Origin: Superficieibacter sp. 1612_C1
GTDB taxonomy: Bacteria > Pseudomonadota > Gammaproteobacteria > Enterobacterales > Enterobacteriaceae
DNA length: 64,000 nt
Assembly: GCF_015234305.1 (NCBI RefSeq)
Contig: NZ_JADGMI010000001.1
Span: 248,001-312,000, forward strand
Direction of reading: 5' to 3'
Every line of letters starts with the position of its first letter. The stretch's first letter is position 1. A program made the position numbers and the translations under genes. The notes beneath the pieces were generated by a model that was given only the letters and a program-made list of their open reading frames with translations, searched no databases and had not been told where the DNA came from. This document shows, in pieces, positions 46,326-55,264 of the stretch.

Positions 46326-47444
46326 CTATTTCTCCTCAGCATCGGGGTGATTCAGCCCCTCCTCAATCACAATCTCATCGATTTCATCGGCGTTGCCCGG
46401 ATGATCGCGCCCGGAGAGCAGGTTCCAGCAGGCGATAAACAGCGCGGCGATCAGCGGGCCGATCACAAAGCCGTTAATGCCATACACTTCCAGCCCGCCT
46501 AAAGTGGTGATCAGGATCAGATAGTCCGGCATGCGGGTGTCTTTACCGACCAGAATCGGGCGCAGGATGTTATCCGCCAGCCCGACGATCACCACAAAGA
46601 AGCCAATCATAAAGAAGCCCTGCCACAGCTGTCCGGTGGCGAACAGATAGATGGTCGCAGGTACCCAGATGATCGCCGACCCTACCGCTGGAACCAGCGA
46701 CAGGAATGCCATCAGCGCGCCCCAGAGAATGCTGCCGTCGAGACCCGCGATATAAAACGCCAGCCCGCCAAGTACGCCCTGAACAATGGCCACTACGACC
46801 GTTCCTTTCACGGTGGCCCGAGAGACGGCAGCGAATTTAGCAAACAGGTGATGCTTCATATACTTCGACAGCGGCAGCGCCTCCAGCGTCACGCGTACCA
46901 GATACGGCCCGTCTTTCAGCAGGAAAAAGAGCAGATACAGCATAATGCCGAAGCTGATAGTAAAGCCAAACGTTCCCTTACCAATCAAAAACGCGCTGCC
47001 CGCTAAATACTGTCCGCCTCTCAGAGCCACGCCGGAAAGTTTCTGTTGGATGTCGGTGGCGTTATCCAGATCATGCTCGGCAAGGAAATGCTGCGCCCAG
47101 GCGGGAAGATGCTCAAGCACTCTGGCGATGACTACCGGAAACTCGGTGTTATGCTGCTGCAACTTGCTGTAAACCAGATTGATTTCAAACGCCAGCGACG
47201 AGAGGATCACTGCCAGCGGCGTGAATACGATCAGGCATATGATTAATAGCGTAAGCAGCGATGCCAGCACGTTGCGCTCGCCCAGCTTCTCGCGCAGTTT
47301 GCTTTTGAGCGGATAGAAGATGATCGCCAGAATGGCGGCCCAGAGTATCGCTGAGTAATAGGGGGAGAGGACATCAAAAAATGCCCAAGTGACGATGATA
47401 AGTATCAGTATGAAAAAGCCTTTGGTCAGACCCTTGAATCTCAT
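46326..47444 (-). CDS. AI-2E family transporter
   Basis: A 372-residue inner-membrane protein of the AI-2 exporter (UPF0118/PerM) family. About seven to eight hydrophobic segments are visible, with family motifs GLADNILRPILVGKDTRMPDY and TLGGLEVYGINGFVIGPLIAAL, and an acidic cytoplasmic C-terminus (DEIDEIVIEEGL). The name derives from TqsA; many members move other solutes or Na+/H+. It is monocistronic and lies between the two stress-gene groups. Confidence 0.85.
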   Translation of the reverse strand: MRFKGLTKGFFILILIIVTWAFFDVLSPYYSAILWAAILAIIFYPLKSKLREKLGERNVLASLLTLLIICLIVFTPLAVILSSLAFEINLVYSKLQQHNTEFPVVIARVLEHLPAWAQHFLAEHDLDNATDIQQKLSGVALRGGQYLAGSAFLIGKGTFGFTISFGIMLYLLFFLLKDGPYLVRVTLEALPLSKYMKHHLFAKFAAVSRATVKGTVVVAIVQGVLGGLAFYIAGLDGSILWGALMAFLSLVPAVGSAIIWVPATIYLFATGQLWQGFFMIGFFVVIVGLADNILRPILVGKDTRMPDYLILITTLGGLEVYGINGFVIGPLIAALFIACWNLLSGRDHPGNADEIDEIVIEEGLNHPDAEEK

Positions 47445-47816
47445 AAGTACATCCTGTAAATGCCATGTTTAACATGGGGTAGAGTATAGTTACAAACCGG
47501 CCATGTGTTTGAAACCTTACTGTTTTATTCATGGTTTAAACACCACAAGTGAAAAAGGGTCGATCGCTAATCGTTTACATTTTGCATTGCTTTTTATGCC
47601 ATAAATAATAAGAAAATTATTGGTAAGAATATTATTCTGCCGCTTCGTTTATGCCATTGTCGGGCTTGCATTATAGTGGTCAATATAAGATTGCTCTGAG
47701 AGATATAGCGGTTTTTGGCGACTTGCGAAGCTGGGCGCAGCGACTAGTATTAACTCTGCTTAGCAAGGGCGCAGGCCCTGATTTATTAACCATAAACATG
47801 TAATGAGGTAATTGTT
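47445..47816. promoter_or_regulatory. Divergent promoter region before the second yciG gene
   Basis: About 370 bp, AT-rich, with no ORF. It must contain the promoters of the leftward permease and the rightward KGG-protein gene. I see no strong palindrome. Confidence 0.5.
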
Positions 47817-47996
47817 ATGACTCAACATCGTGGCGGTTCAGGTAATTTCGCAGAAGATAAAAACCGTGCAGCTGAAGCCGGACGTAAAGGCGGCCAGCAG
47901 AGCGGTGGCAACTTCAAAAACGACCCACAGCGCGCGTCTGAAGCGGGCAAGAAAGGTGGCAAGAACAGCCATAGTGGCGGTCGTTCATCCTCATAA
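47817..47996 (+). CDS. Second KGG-repeat protein (YciG paralogue)
   Basis: A 59-residue protein beginning MTQHRGGSGNFAED, with two repeats AAEAGRKGGQQSGG and ASEAGKKGGKNSHSGG and a Ser-rich end. It matches E. coli YciG in length, and its second repeat (NFKNDPQRASEAGKKGG) is closer to E. coli YciG than that of the copy at 45800. GAGGT lies upstream of the ATG. It precedes yciF by 163 bp on the same strand, so the pair looks like a separated yciG-yciF unit. Confidence 0.9.
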   Translation: MTQHRGGSGNFAEDKNRAAEAGRKGGQQSGGNFKNDPQRASEAGKKGGKNSHSGGRSSS

Positions 47997-48159
47997 CTCT
48001 ATTTTTATAGCACCTTAATCAATTCAGTCCGTTACGGTTTGTATGTAGCGACACTGCTGTAGTGATTAACTGGCTATAATAACGTGATAGTAATGGCACC
48101 TTGATATTTGTCAGTGGTGCCACTTTATTTATTTCTTATTTTACGACGAGGTTATAATT

Positions 48160-48639
48160 ATGCCAACGGTAAAGAGCCTGAACGATCTATTCATTCATGA
48201 ATTATCAGATATTTACAGCGCCGAGAAACAAATTACCAAAGCATTACCAAAAATGGCCAGAGCGGCCACCTCGCCAAAATTAGTGGCTGCCTTTGAAGCG
48301 CACCTTGAGGAAACTCAGGGGCAGATCGAAAGACTCGATCAACTGGTGGACGTGACGGAAGGCGTGCGTATCAAGCGCATGAAATGTCATGCTCTCGAAG
48401 GGCTGGCAGAAGAAGCGCAGGAAATTATCGAATCCGTTGAGGCGGGCGAGCTTCGTGACGCCGGGCTGATCGGGGCGGCGCAGAAGGTCGAACACTACGA
48501 AATTGCCTCTTACGGGACGCTGAGAACGCTGGCGCTCAAACTGGGCTATAACGAGGCGGCGAAGCTGCTTGAAGAGACGTTAAAAGAAGAAAAAGCCACC
48601 GACAGCAAACTGACCGTTATCGCCGAAGGCGGTAAATAA
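48160..48639 (+). CDS. yciF: Ferritin-like stress protein YciF
   Basis: A 159-residue DUF892 protein similar to E. coli YciF (166). The helical bundle includes LNDLFIHELSDIYSAEKQITKAL, HLEETQGQIERLDQLV, RMKCHALEGLAEEAQEI and AQKVEHYEIASYGTL, with Glu/His pairs placed as in di-iron carboxylate proteins. ACGAGG lies upstream. It is on the other side of the permease gene from yciE, unlike the contiguous yciGFE of relatives. A hairpin (48649-48671) follows the stop. Confidence 0.9.
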   Translation: MPTVKSLNDLFIHELSDIYSAEKQITKALPKMARAATSPKLVAAFEAHLEETQGQIERLDQLVDVTEGVRIKRMKCHALEGLAEEAQEIIESVEAGELRDAGLIGAAQKVEHYEIASYGTLRTLALKLGYNEAAKLLEETLKEEKATDSKLTVIAEGGK

Positions 48640-48648
48640 AATCCTTCC

Positions 48649-48671
48649 CCCGGCGGCAGTTAGCTGCCGGG
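48649..48671 (+). terminator. Hairpin after yciF
   Basis: GC-rich palindrome built on GGCAG-TTAG-CTGCC with outer CCC/GGG pairing, followed by CTAGCCTTTTCT. A probable rho-independent terminator. Confidence 0.6.
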
Positions 48672-48749
48672 CTAGCCTTTTCTGACTCGCTTTTCCCCCC
48701 GCACTCTGTTTCCCATCGTTAATCCTTGTAACATTTAGACTTGATAATA

Positions 48750-48782
48750 CAAAGAGAATGAGTATAGTTCTCATTCTCTTTG
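48750..48782. promoter_or_regulatory. Fur-like palindrome upstream of the yncE-like gene
   Basis: A 13-bp perfect inverted repeat CAAAGAGAATGAG / CTCATTCTCTTTG around a 7-bp centre. The inner part (GAGAATGAG...CTCATTCTC) resembles a Fur box. It is about 160 bp upstream of the lipoprotein gene and just after a GATAAT stretch. E. coli yncE is Fur-regulated, which supports this reading. Confidence 0.6.
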
Positions 48783-48943
48783 TTATTCGCAGGCGCAACA
48801 GGATCTACCTGCACGACAGTGAACGCTTTCACAGGGAAACACTGAGGCACACGGTGGAGCGCGCGTAAGAATGACCGGAACGTAAAATCATAATCCGGGA
48901 TGCCTCCACGTTTTTGCTATTTTGAAGGTGAAGGACTTCCCTG

Positions 48944-50032
48944 ATGAAAATGAAAATCTCCGCCCTTGCGCTGCTGATGACCGTCGCGCTGAGCGGCTGC
49001 ACGGCGCAACAATCCACCGCGACCAAACCTGCCGCTGAACCCCAGAAAACCACTGTCGCTGCGCTGCCTGCGAATGTACAAAAACGCGATCTGGCGGATG
49101 GCCTGTATGAAATGGCGCTCAGCCCGAAAGGGGATGCGCTGTACGTTGCCAGTTCTGAAGGCTTCAAGGATGTACAGGGTGGGGTGATCTACAAACTTGA
49201 CCCGCGCACGCTGAAAACCATCGGGGCCAGCCATACCGATCTGAAAAACTTTGCCCTCGCACTGTCTGATGACGGACAAACCCTGTATGTCACCAACTCT
49301 CTGGACGGCGGCGTCAGCGCCATCAACACCGCCGACGGCAAAGTCAAAAACCGCATTCTGTTCCCGGAGCGTAACGACGAAGGCTTCCCTTACGGCGCGC
49401 GCCAGATCCTGCTGCATAACGACACGCTGTATATCGGCGCGGTTGCCGATCCGGCCATCATCTGGGTCGTTGATGCGAAAACGCTGAAGCTGAAAACCCG
49501 CATTAAAAATACCGGTAAATGGATGACCGGTCTGCATTACTCCGCAAAAACCGATCGCCTGTATGCGGCCAATGGCGGCGGCGAAATTCTGGTGATCAAT
49601 CCGCGCACCAATCGTATTGAACACCGCTGGAAACCGCTGGGTGATAAACCGGCGCTGCTGCTGAACATCGCAGAAGACAGCGAAACCGGCCGTCTGTTCG
49701 TTACCGACAACTCAAAAGCCAAAACCACGCTGGTGCTGGATATCCGCAGCGGTGACGTGCTTAAGCAGCTTGATATCGGCGACTCGCTGTCGGTGAAATA
49801 CAACGCCAAACGGAACGAGATCTACGTCTCCCGTCGCGACGGCGGCAAAGTTGTCAGCCTGGACGGCACCTCTTACGCCGTGAAGCAGTCGTGGGATCTG
49901 CCACCTAACCCGAACAGCCTGGAACTCTCTGCCGACGGCCAGACGCTGTTCGTGACCGTGAAGCAGAAGTTCAACAAAGATCATTCGACCAGCGGACCGG
50001 ATAGCGTCGTCCGCATTGATTTGACTAAATAA
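48944..50032 (+). CDS. YncE-like beta-propeller lipoprotein
   Basis: A 362-residue secreted protein with a lipobox ALSGC (lipid-modified Cys19), unlike E. coli YncE, which has an ordinary signal peptide. After a linker of about 25 residues, the rest forms a seven-bladed propeller of YVTN-type repeats (ALYVASSEGF, TLYVTNSLDG, TLYIGAV, RLYAANGGGE, RLFVTDNS, EIYVSRRDGG, TLFVTVKQ). The periplasmic or outer-membrane role is unknown; relatives are induced by iron limitation. A terminator separates it from the TonB receptor gene 55 bp on. Confidence 0.88.
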   Translation: MKMKISALALLMTVALSGCTAQQSTATKPAAEPQKTTVAALPANVQKRDLADGLYEMALSPKGDALYVASSEGFKDVQGGVIYKLDPRTLKTIGASHTDLKNFALALSDDGQTLYVTNSLDGGVSAINTADGKVKNRILFPERNDEGFPYGARQILLHNDTLYIGAVADPAIIWVVDAKTLKLKTRIKNTGKWMTGLHYSAKTDRLYAANGGGEILVINPRTNRIEHRWKPLGDKPALLLNIAEDSETGRLFVTDNSKAKTTLVLDIRSGDVLKQLDIGDSLSVKYNAKRNEIYVSRRDGGKVVSLDGTSYAVKQSWDLPPNPNSLELSADGQTLFVTVKQKFNKDHSTSGPDSVVRIDLTK

Positions 50033-50038
50033 ATATCC

Positions 50039-50061
50039 GGCCCGGAGACGGGCCTTTTTTT
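50039..50061 (+). terminator. Terminator after the yncE-like gene
   Basis: GGCCCG-GAGA-CGGGCC followed by seven T. Confidence 0.85.
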
Positions 50062-50087
50062 CACTTTACCCTTTTTTCGAGTGAATT

Positions 50088-52283
50088 ATGCACAACACCA
50101 ACGTTTCATTCCCGCTGCGTAAAACGCTGCTGGCGCTGGCCATCGGTGCGGCAAGCCATACCGTCTGGGCCGCCACTGCGGACGACAGCAAAACCAAAGA
50201 AGACACCATTGTGGTCCAGGCGACGCCGGAGGCGGATTTCACGCCGGGCGGCAACGATCTGGTCCCTGCCTACCTGGACGGACAGATTGCCCACGGCGGA
50301 CGAATGGGGATGCTCGGCGAACAGAAGGCGATGGATGTGCCGTTTAACGTCATCGGCTACACCTCGAAGCTGGTTCAGGATCAGCAGGCGAAAACCATTG
50401 CCGATGTCGTCAACAATGACGCAGGCGTGCAGGCCGTACAGGGTTACGGGAACTATGCCGAAACCTACCGCATTCGCGGCTTTAAGCTGGACGGCGACGA
50501 CATGACCTTCGGCGGCCTGCCGGGCGTGGTGCCGCGTCAGGTGATGGATACGCAGATGCTGGAGCGCATCGAAGTCTTCAAAGGCGCGAATGCGCTGGTC
50601 AACGGCGCGGCGAGCAGCGGCGTTGGTGGGATGATCAACCTCGAACCGAAACGCGCGCAGGATACGCCAAACGCCACGGTGGGCGTAGACTACACCTCTG
50701 ACTCTCAGGTCGGCGGTACGGTAGACGCCGGACGTCGTTTTGGCGATAACAACCAGTTTGGCGCGCGCGTAAACCTGGTGCATCGTGAAGGCGAAACCGC
50801 GGTAGAAGATGATAAACACCGTACTACGCTGGCCGCCATTGGCCTTGATTACCGTGGCGACCGCCTGCGCTCCTCGCTGGACTTTGGCTACCAGAAAAAA
50901 ACCTTCCACGGCGGTGAGACGGGCCTGAACATCAGCGGCGTCGATTTTATCCCCCGCGTGCCGGATCCGACCAAAAACTACAGTCAGAAATGGGCCTTCA
51001 GCGATATCGAAAACGAATTCGGCATGGCGAAAAGCGAATACGATCTGACCGACAACTGGACCGCTTATGCGGCACTCGGCATGCAGCACGCGCATGAAAC
51101 CGGCGTTTACAGCGGGCCAAAACTGCTAAACGCCAACGGCGATGCCACCGCCGGTCGTCTGGATACTAACCGTATTACCGACGCCTGGAGCGGAATGGGC
51201 GGCCTGCGCGGTGATTTCGACACCGGCTTTGTCTCGCATAAAGTGAACGTTGGTTACTCGGCACAAATCGAAAAAGATAAAACCGCATGGACAATGTCGT
51301 CGGTTAACCCGACCACCAATATCTATGATAATCATGCGGTGCCAATTCCTGACAACGCGATCTTCGGCGGTAACTACTCCGATCCGCTGACCACCACCCG
51401 TAACCGTACTCAGGGCTGGCTGTTAAGCGATACCCTTGGCGTACTGGACGATCAACTGCTGTTCACGGTTGGCGCGCGTCATCAGAAAGTGGTGGTGCGT
51501 AACTACAGTAACGCCACGGGCGCGGAAGATACCACCAGCCGCTACACCGAAAGCCGCTGGATGCCGACCTACGGCGTGGTCTACAAGCCGTGGGAAGAGC
51601 TCTCCCTGTATGCTAACCATACCGAAGCGTTGCAGCCTGGTACCGTGGCACCGAGATCGGCTACCAACTACGGTAAGAGTACCGGTATCGCGCACTCCAA
51701 ACAGAACGAAGTCGGCGTGAAAGTGGATTTCGACCGCGTCGGCGGCTCGCTATCGCTGTTTGAAATCAAAAAACCGTCTGCGCTTCAGGACAGTTTAACC
51801 GGCGTCTACGCGCTGGATGGCGAGCAGCGTAACCGTGGCGTTGAGCTGAACGTGTTTGGCGAGCCGACGCTGGGGCTGCGTCTGAACGGCAGCACCGTCT
51901 GGCTGGATCCGGAAATGACCAAAACCAAAGACGGTGCCAATAACGGTAAAGATGCGATTGGCGTACCGCGCTTCTACATGGTGCTTGGGGCGGAATATGA
52001 CATCAAACCGGTGGACGGTCTGACGGCAACCGCGCGAGTGAACCACTCCGGTTCGCAGTATGCAGATTCGGCGAATACCAAAAAACTGGACGACTACACC
52101 ACCCTGGATCTGGGCGTGCGTTACCGTATGCACCTGAATCAGGAGAAGAACGACATGGTAGTGCGTGTCGGCGTGGATAACGTTACCAACGAGAAATACT
52201 GGTCGGGCGTTGAAGATAACGGCACCTACATCTTTGAAGGTGAACCGCGCACGGTCAAAGTTTCCATGAGCTACGACTTCTGA
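50088..52283 (+). CDS. TonB-dependent siderophore receptor (FcuA/FhuE-like)
   Basis: A 731-residue outer-membrane receptor. The signal peptide is followed by AASHTVWA cleavage, a TonB box EDTIVVQAT (about 37-45), the plug domain (YRIRGFKLDGDDMTFGGLPG, MLERIEVFKGANALVNG) and a 22-strand barrel ending in the SMSYDF outer-membrane signature. The plug sequence resembles ferrichrome/hydroxamate receptors such as Yersinia FcuA. It is only 55 bp after the YncE-like gene, behind a Fur-like site. The ligand is inferred. Confidence 0.9.
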   Translation: MHNTNVSFPLRKTLLALAIGAASHTVWAATADDSKTKEDTIVVQATPEADFTPGGNDLVPAYLDGQIAHGGRMGMLGEQKAMDVPFNVIGYTSKLVQDQQAKTIADVVNNDAGVQAVQGYGNYAETYRIRGFKLDGDDMTFGGLPGVVPRQVMDTQMLERIEVFKGANALVNGAASSGVGGMINLEPKRAQDTPNATVGVDYTSDSQVGGTVDAGRRFGDNNQFGARVNLVHREGETAVEDDKHRTTLAAIGLDYRGDRLRSSLDFGYQKKTFHGGETGLNISGVDFIPRVPDPTKNYSQKWAFSDIENEFGMAKSEYDLTDNWTAYAALGMQHAHETGVYSGPKLLNANGDATAGRLDTNRITDAWSGMGGLRGDFDTGFVSHKVNVGYSAQIEKDKTAWTMSSVNPTTNIYDNHAVPIPDNAIFGGNYSDPLTTTRNRTQGWLLSDTLGVLDDQLLFTVGARHQKVVVRNYSNATGAEDTTSRYTESRWMPTYGVVYKPWEELSLYANHTEALQPGTVAPRSATNYGKSTGIAHSKQNEVGVKVDFDRVGGSLSLFEIKKPSALQDSLTGVYALDGEQRNRGVELNVFGEPTLGLRLNGSTVWLDPEMTKTKDGANNGKDAIGVPRFYMVLGAEYDIKPVDGLTATARVNHSGSQYADSANTKKLDDYTTLDLGVRYRMHLNQEKNDMVVRVGVDNVTNEKYWSGVEDNGTYIFEGEPRTVKVSMSYDF

Positions 52284-52399
52284 TTATAAGAGCACCTCGT
52301 AAGGCGGGCAGGGAAGCCCGTTCTCGCCGCATAACTTGAAGTGTGACATCTATAAGTGTTAAAAGGTGCCCCTTATTACAAATAGCACAGGGGTAGGGC

Positions 52400-53788
52400 G
52401 TGAAAAACGCGTCACTGGCATCCGGACACTCTGCGGATGCGTCTTCAGAAAATAATCCAGCATTACACCGGGGTTTACAAAACCGACATATTCAGTTGAT
52501 CGCGCTGGGCGGCGCTATCGGTACGGGGCTGTTCCTCGGCATCGGCCCGGCGATCCAGATGGCAGGCCCGGCGGTGGTGCTGGGATACGCTATCGCCGGG
52601 ATCATCGCTTTCCTCATTATGCGCCAGCTTGGCGAGATGGTGGTCGAAGAACCGGTCTCCGGCTCCTTCGCCCACTTTGCTTACAAATACTGGGGACCGT
52701 TTGCCGGCTTCCTCTCCGGCTGGAACTACTGGGTCATGTTCGTGCTGGTCGGCATGGCGGAACTGACGGCGGCTGGCATCTACATGCAGTACTGGCTCCC
52801 GGATGTCCCGACCTGGATTTGGGCGGCGGCTTTCTTCATTGTGATCAATGCGATTAACCTGGTTAACGTGCGTCTTTATGGCGAAACCGAGTTCTGGTTT
52901 GCGCTGATCAAAGTGCTCGCCATTATTGGCATGATTGGTTTCGGCATCTGGATGCTGGTCTCCGGCCATGGCGGCGAGCGCGCGACGCTGAGCAACCTGT
53001 GGGTCCACGGCGGCTTTCTGGCGACCGGCTGGCATGGTCTTATTCTGTCGCTGGCGGTGATCATGTTCTCCTTTGGCGGCCTTGAACTGATCGGCATTAC
53101 GGCAGCGGAAGCGCGCGATCCGGAGAAATCGATTCCTAAAGCGGTCAATCAGGTGGTTTATCGCATTCTGCTTTTCTATATCGGCTCGCTGGTGGTCCTG
53201 CTGGCGCTCTATCCGTGGATGGATATCAAATCCAGCAGCAGCCCGTTTGTGATGATTTTTCACGATCTCGACAGTAACCTGGTGGCCTCCGCGCTGAATA
53301 TGGTGATTCTGGTGGCGTCGCTGTCGGTCTATAACAGCGGGGTGTATTCCAACAGCCGGATGCTGTTTGGCTTGTCGGTTCAGGGCAACGCGCCGAAATT
53401 CCTCACCCGCGTCAGCCGTCGCGGCGTGCCGGTCAATTCGCTGCTGCTCTCCGCGGTGATTACCTCGCTGGTCGTGCTGATCAACTACCTGCTGCCAAAA
53501 CAAGCCTTCGGCCTGCTGATGGCGCTGGTGGTGGCGACGCTGCTGCTGAACTGGATCATGATTTGCCTGGCGCATCTTAAATTCCGCGCGGCGATGCGTC
53601 GCAAAGGACGCCTGCCGAAATTTAAAGCGCTGCTTTCGCCGGCCAGCAACTATATCTGTATTGCCTTTCTGCTGATGATCCTTGGGCTGATGTGCACCAT
53701 GGAGGAGATGCGTCTGTCGGCGATTTTGCTGCCGATTTGGGTTCTATTCCTGTTTATCGCCTTCAAATGTCTGCGTCGTAAAGCATAA
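52400..53788 (+). CDS. pheP: Phenylalanine-specific permease
   Basis: A 462-residue, 12-helix amino acid permease (APC/AAT family), nearly identical in outline to E. coli PheP (458). The block from HRGLQNRHIQLIALGGAIG onward and GLELIGITAAEARDPEKSIP are conserved. It imports phenylalanine (and tyrosine weakly) with protons. The start is GTG at 52400 with AGGGG upstream, giving MKNAS as in E. coli. Confidence 0.96.
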   Translation: MKNASLASGHSADASSENNPALHRGLQNRHIQLIALGGAIGTGLFLGIGPAIQMAGPAVVLGYAIAGIIAFLIMRQLGEMVVEEPVSGSFAHFAYKYWGPFAGFLSGWNYWVMFVLVGMAELTAAGIYMQYWLPDVPTWIWAAAFFIVINAINLVNVRLYGETEFWFALIKVLAIIGMIGFGIWMLVSGHGGERATLSNLWVHGGFLATGWHGLILSLAVIMFSFGGLELIGITAAEARDPEKSIPKAVNQVVYRILLFYIGSLVVLLALYPWMDIKSSSSPFVMIFHDLDSNLVASALNMVILVASLSVYNSGVYSNSRMLFGLSVQGNAPKFLTRVSRRGVPVNSLLLSAVITSLVVLINYLLPKQAFGLLMALVVATLLLNWIMICLAHLKFRAAMRRKGRLPKFKALLSPASNYICIAFLLMILGLMCTMEEMRLSAILLPIWVLFLFIAFKCLRRKA

Positions 53789-53802
53789 CCTTTCAATGCA
53801 AC

Positions 53803-53826
53803 GGGCCTGCCGGATAGCGCAGGCCC
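53803..53826 (+). terminator. Hairpin after pheP
   Basis: An eight-base stem GGGCCTGC / GCAGGCCC with an 8-nt loop, 15 bp after the stop. It lacks a long T-run. Confidence 0.6.
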
Positions 53827-53944
53827 TGTCCGCAACGATCTGCCTGAACCCTGAATTACGCGCCTGAAACGGCGGTGGATCGCTGCTGCTTTTTTGTTCG
53901 TGATCGCTCTCCCACTTTCACCTCAAGACGCTAGATCTTTATTT

Positions 53945-53988
53945 GTAATCGATTACTTTCAGAGTAAACGTGTTTTGTAATCGATTAC
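53945..53988. promoter_or_regulatory. Paired LacI-type operators before the glycoside cassette
   Basis: Two identical palindromes GTAATCGATTAC (53945-53956 and 53977-53988), each inside TTTGTAATCGATTACTTT, are spaced 32 bp apart (three helical turns). They lie 20-60 bp before the transporter start. The CG-centred form fits a LacI-family repressor, most likely the one encoded at 57514. Confidence 0.75.
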
Positions 53989-54008
53989 TTTTGAGGGTGG
54001 AGCGAAAA

Positions 54009-55250
54009 ATGGTATCTACAACTGAAACCACTGGCAGAGGAGGCGTTCAATACCGCCTGCTGGTGCCGCGTCTGTCGTTAATGATGTTCTTACAGTTCTT
54101 TATCTGGGGAAGCTGGTCGGTGACGCTCGGGCTGGTGATGACTCAGCACAACATGTCGCTGCTGATTGGCGATGCGTTCTCCGCCGGGCCGATCGCCTCC
54201 ATTCTCTCGCCGTTCGTGCTGGGGATGCTGGTGGATCGCTTCTTCGCCTCGCAAAAGGTGATGGCAGTGATGCACCTGCTTGGGGCGGCGATCCTGTGGT
54301 TTGTGCCGCAGGCGCTGGTAGCGCAGAACGGCGCGCTGCTGATCGGCCTGCTGTTTGGCTACACGCTGTGCTATATGCCGACGCTGGCGCTGACCAATAA
54401 CATTGCCTTTCACAGCCTGGCGAACATCGATAAAACCTTCCCGGTGGTGCGCGTTTTCGGCACTATCGGCTGGATTGTGGCGGGGATTTTTATTGGCGTG
54501 ACCGGCATCTCCGATACCACCGGCATCTTTACTCTCGCCGCGATCTGCTCGGTGGCGCTGGCGCTCTATAGCCTGACGCTGCCACACACGCCTGCGCCCG
54601 CGAAAGGGCTGCCGATCCAGGTGCGCGATCTGTTCTGCGCCGACGCCTTCGCGCTGTTGAAAACGCGCCACTTCTTTATCTTCTCGCTGTGCGCCACGCT
54701 GATTTCAGTGCCGCTGGGTACCTATTACGCTTACACCGCGTCGTACCTTTCTGACGCGGGCGTCGGCGACGTCAGCACCGCCATGTCCTTCGGCCAGATG
54801 TCGGAAATCGTCTTTATGCTGGTTATCCCGCTGCTGTTCCGTCGCCTTGGCGTCAAATATATGCTGCTGATCGGCATGCTCGCCTGGTTCGTGCGTTACG
54901 CGCTGTTTGCACTCGGGGTGAATGAAGAAGCGCGGGCGCTGCTGTATCTCGGCATTCTGCTGCACGGCGTCTGCTACGATTTCTTCTTTGTCGTCGGCTT
55001 TATCTATACCGACCGTGTGGCGGGCGACAAGGTCAAGGGCCAGGCGCAAAGCATGATCGTGATGTTTACTTACGGTATCGGAATGCTGCTGGGCTCGCAG
55101 ATCTCCGGCGCGCTGTATAACCGCCTGGTGGCCGGACAAACCGTGCCGCAGGCGTGGGTGACCTTCTGGTGGATCCCGGCCATTGCCGCCGCCGTTATTG
55201 CACTGCTTTTCCTTTTCTCTTTCCACTATAACGAGAAAGAGCCTGAGTAA
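54009..55250 (+). CDS. Nucleoside:H+ symporter-family MFS transporter (NupG/YegT-like)
   Basis: A 413-residue, 12-helix transporter of the NHS family (NupG, XapB, YegT). Family motifs are FLQFFIWGSWSVTLGLVM in helix 1, GPIASILSPFVLGMLVDRFFA, LTNNIAFHSL and FPVVRVFGTIGWIVAG. Members import nucleosides or glycosides. The start at 54009 has TGGAG upstream; an earlier frame to 53970 runs into the operator. It is the first gene of a three-gene cassette and the substrate is likely a glycoside or sugar derivative. Confidence 0.88.
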   Translation: MVSTTETTGRGGVQYRLLVPRLSLMMFLQFFIWGSWSVTLGLVMTQHNMSLLIGDAFSAGPIASILSPFVLGMLVDRFFASQKVMAVMHLLGAAILWFVPQALVAQNGALLIGLLFGYTLCYMPTLALTNNIAFHSLANIDKTFPVVRVFGTIGWIVAGIFIGVTGISDTTGIFTLAAICSVALALYSLTLPHTPAPAKGLPIQVRDLFCADAFALLKTRHFFIFSLCATLISVPLGTYYAYTASYLSDAGVGDVSTAMSFGQMSEIVFMLVIPLLFRRLGVKYMLLIGMLAWFVRYALFALGVNEEARALLYLGILLHGVCYDFFFVVGFIYTDRVAGDKVKGQAQSMIVMFTYGIGMLLGSQISGALYNRLVAGQTVPQAWVTFWWIPAIAAAVIALLFLFSFHYNEKEPE

Positions 55251-55264
55251 TTCTGGAGGTGTTT

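Noticed and set aside
47830-48018. A 62-codon plus-strand ORF overlapping the second yciG gene
   Set aside because: It is a frame-shifted shadow; the frame starting at 47817 encodes the KGG protein.
52475-53575. A 366-codon antisense ORF over pheP
   Set aside because: It is His/Gln/Arg-rich low-complexity translation typical of the reverse strand of a membrane protein gene.
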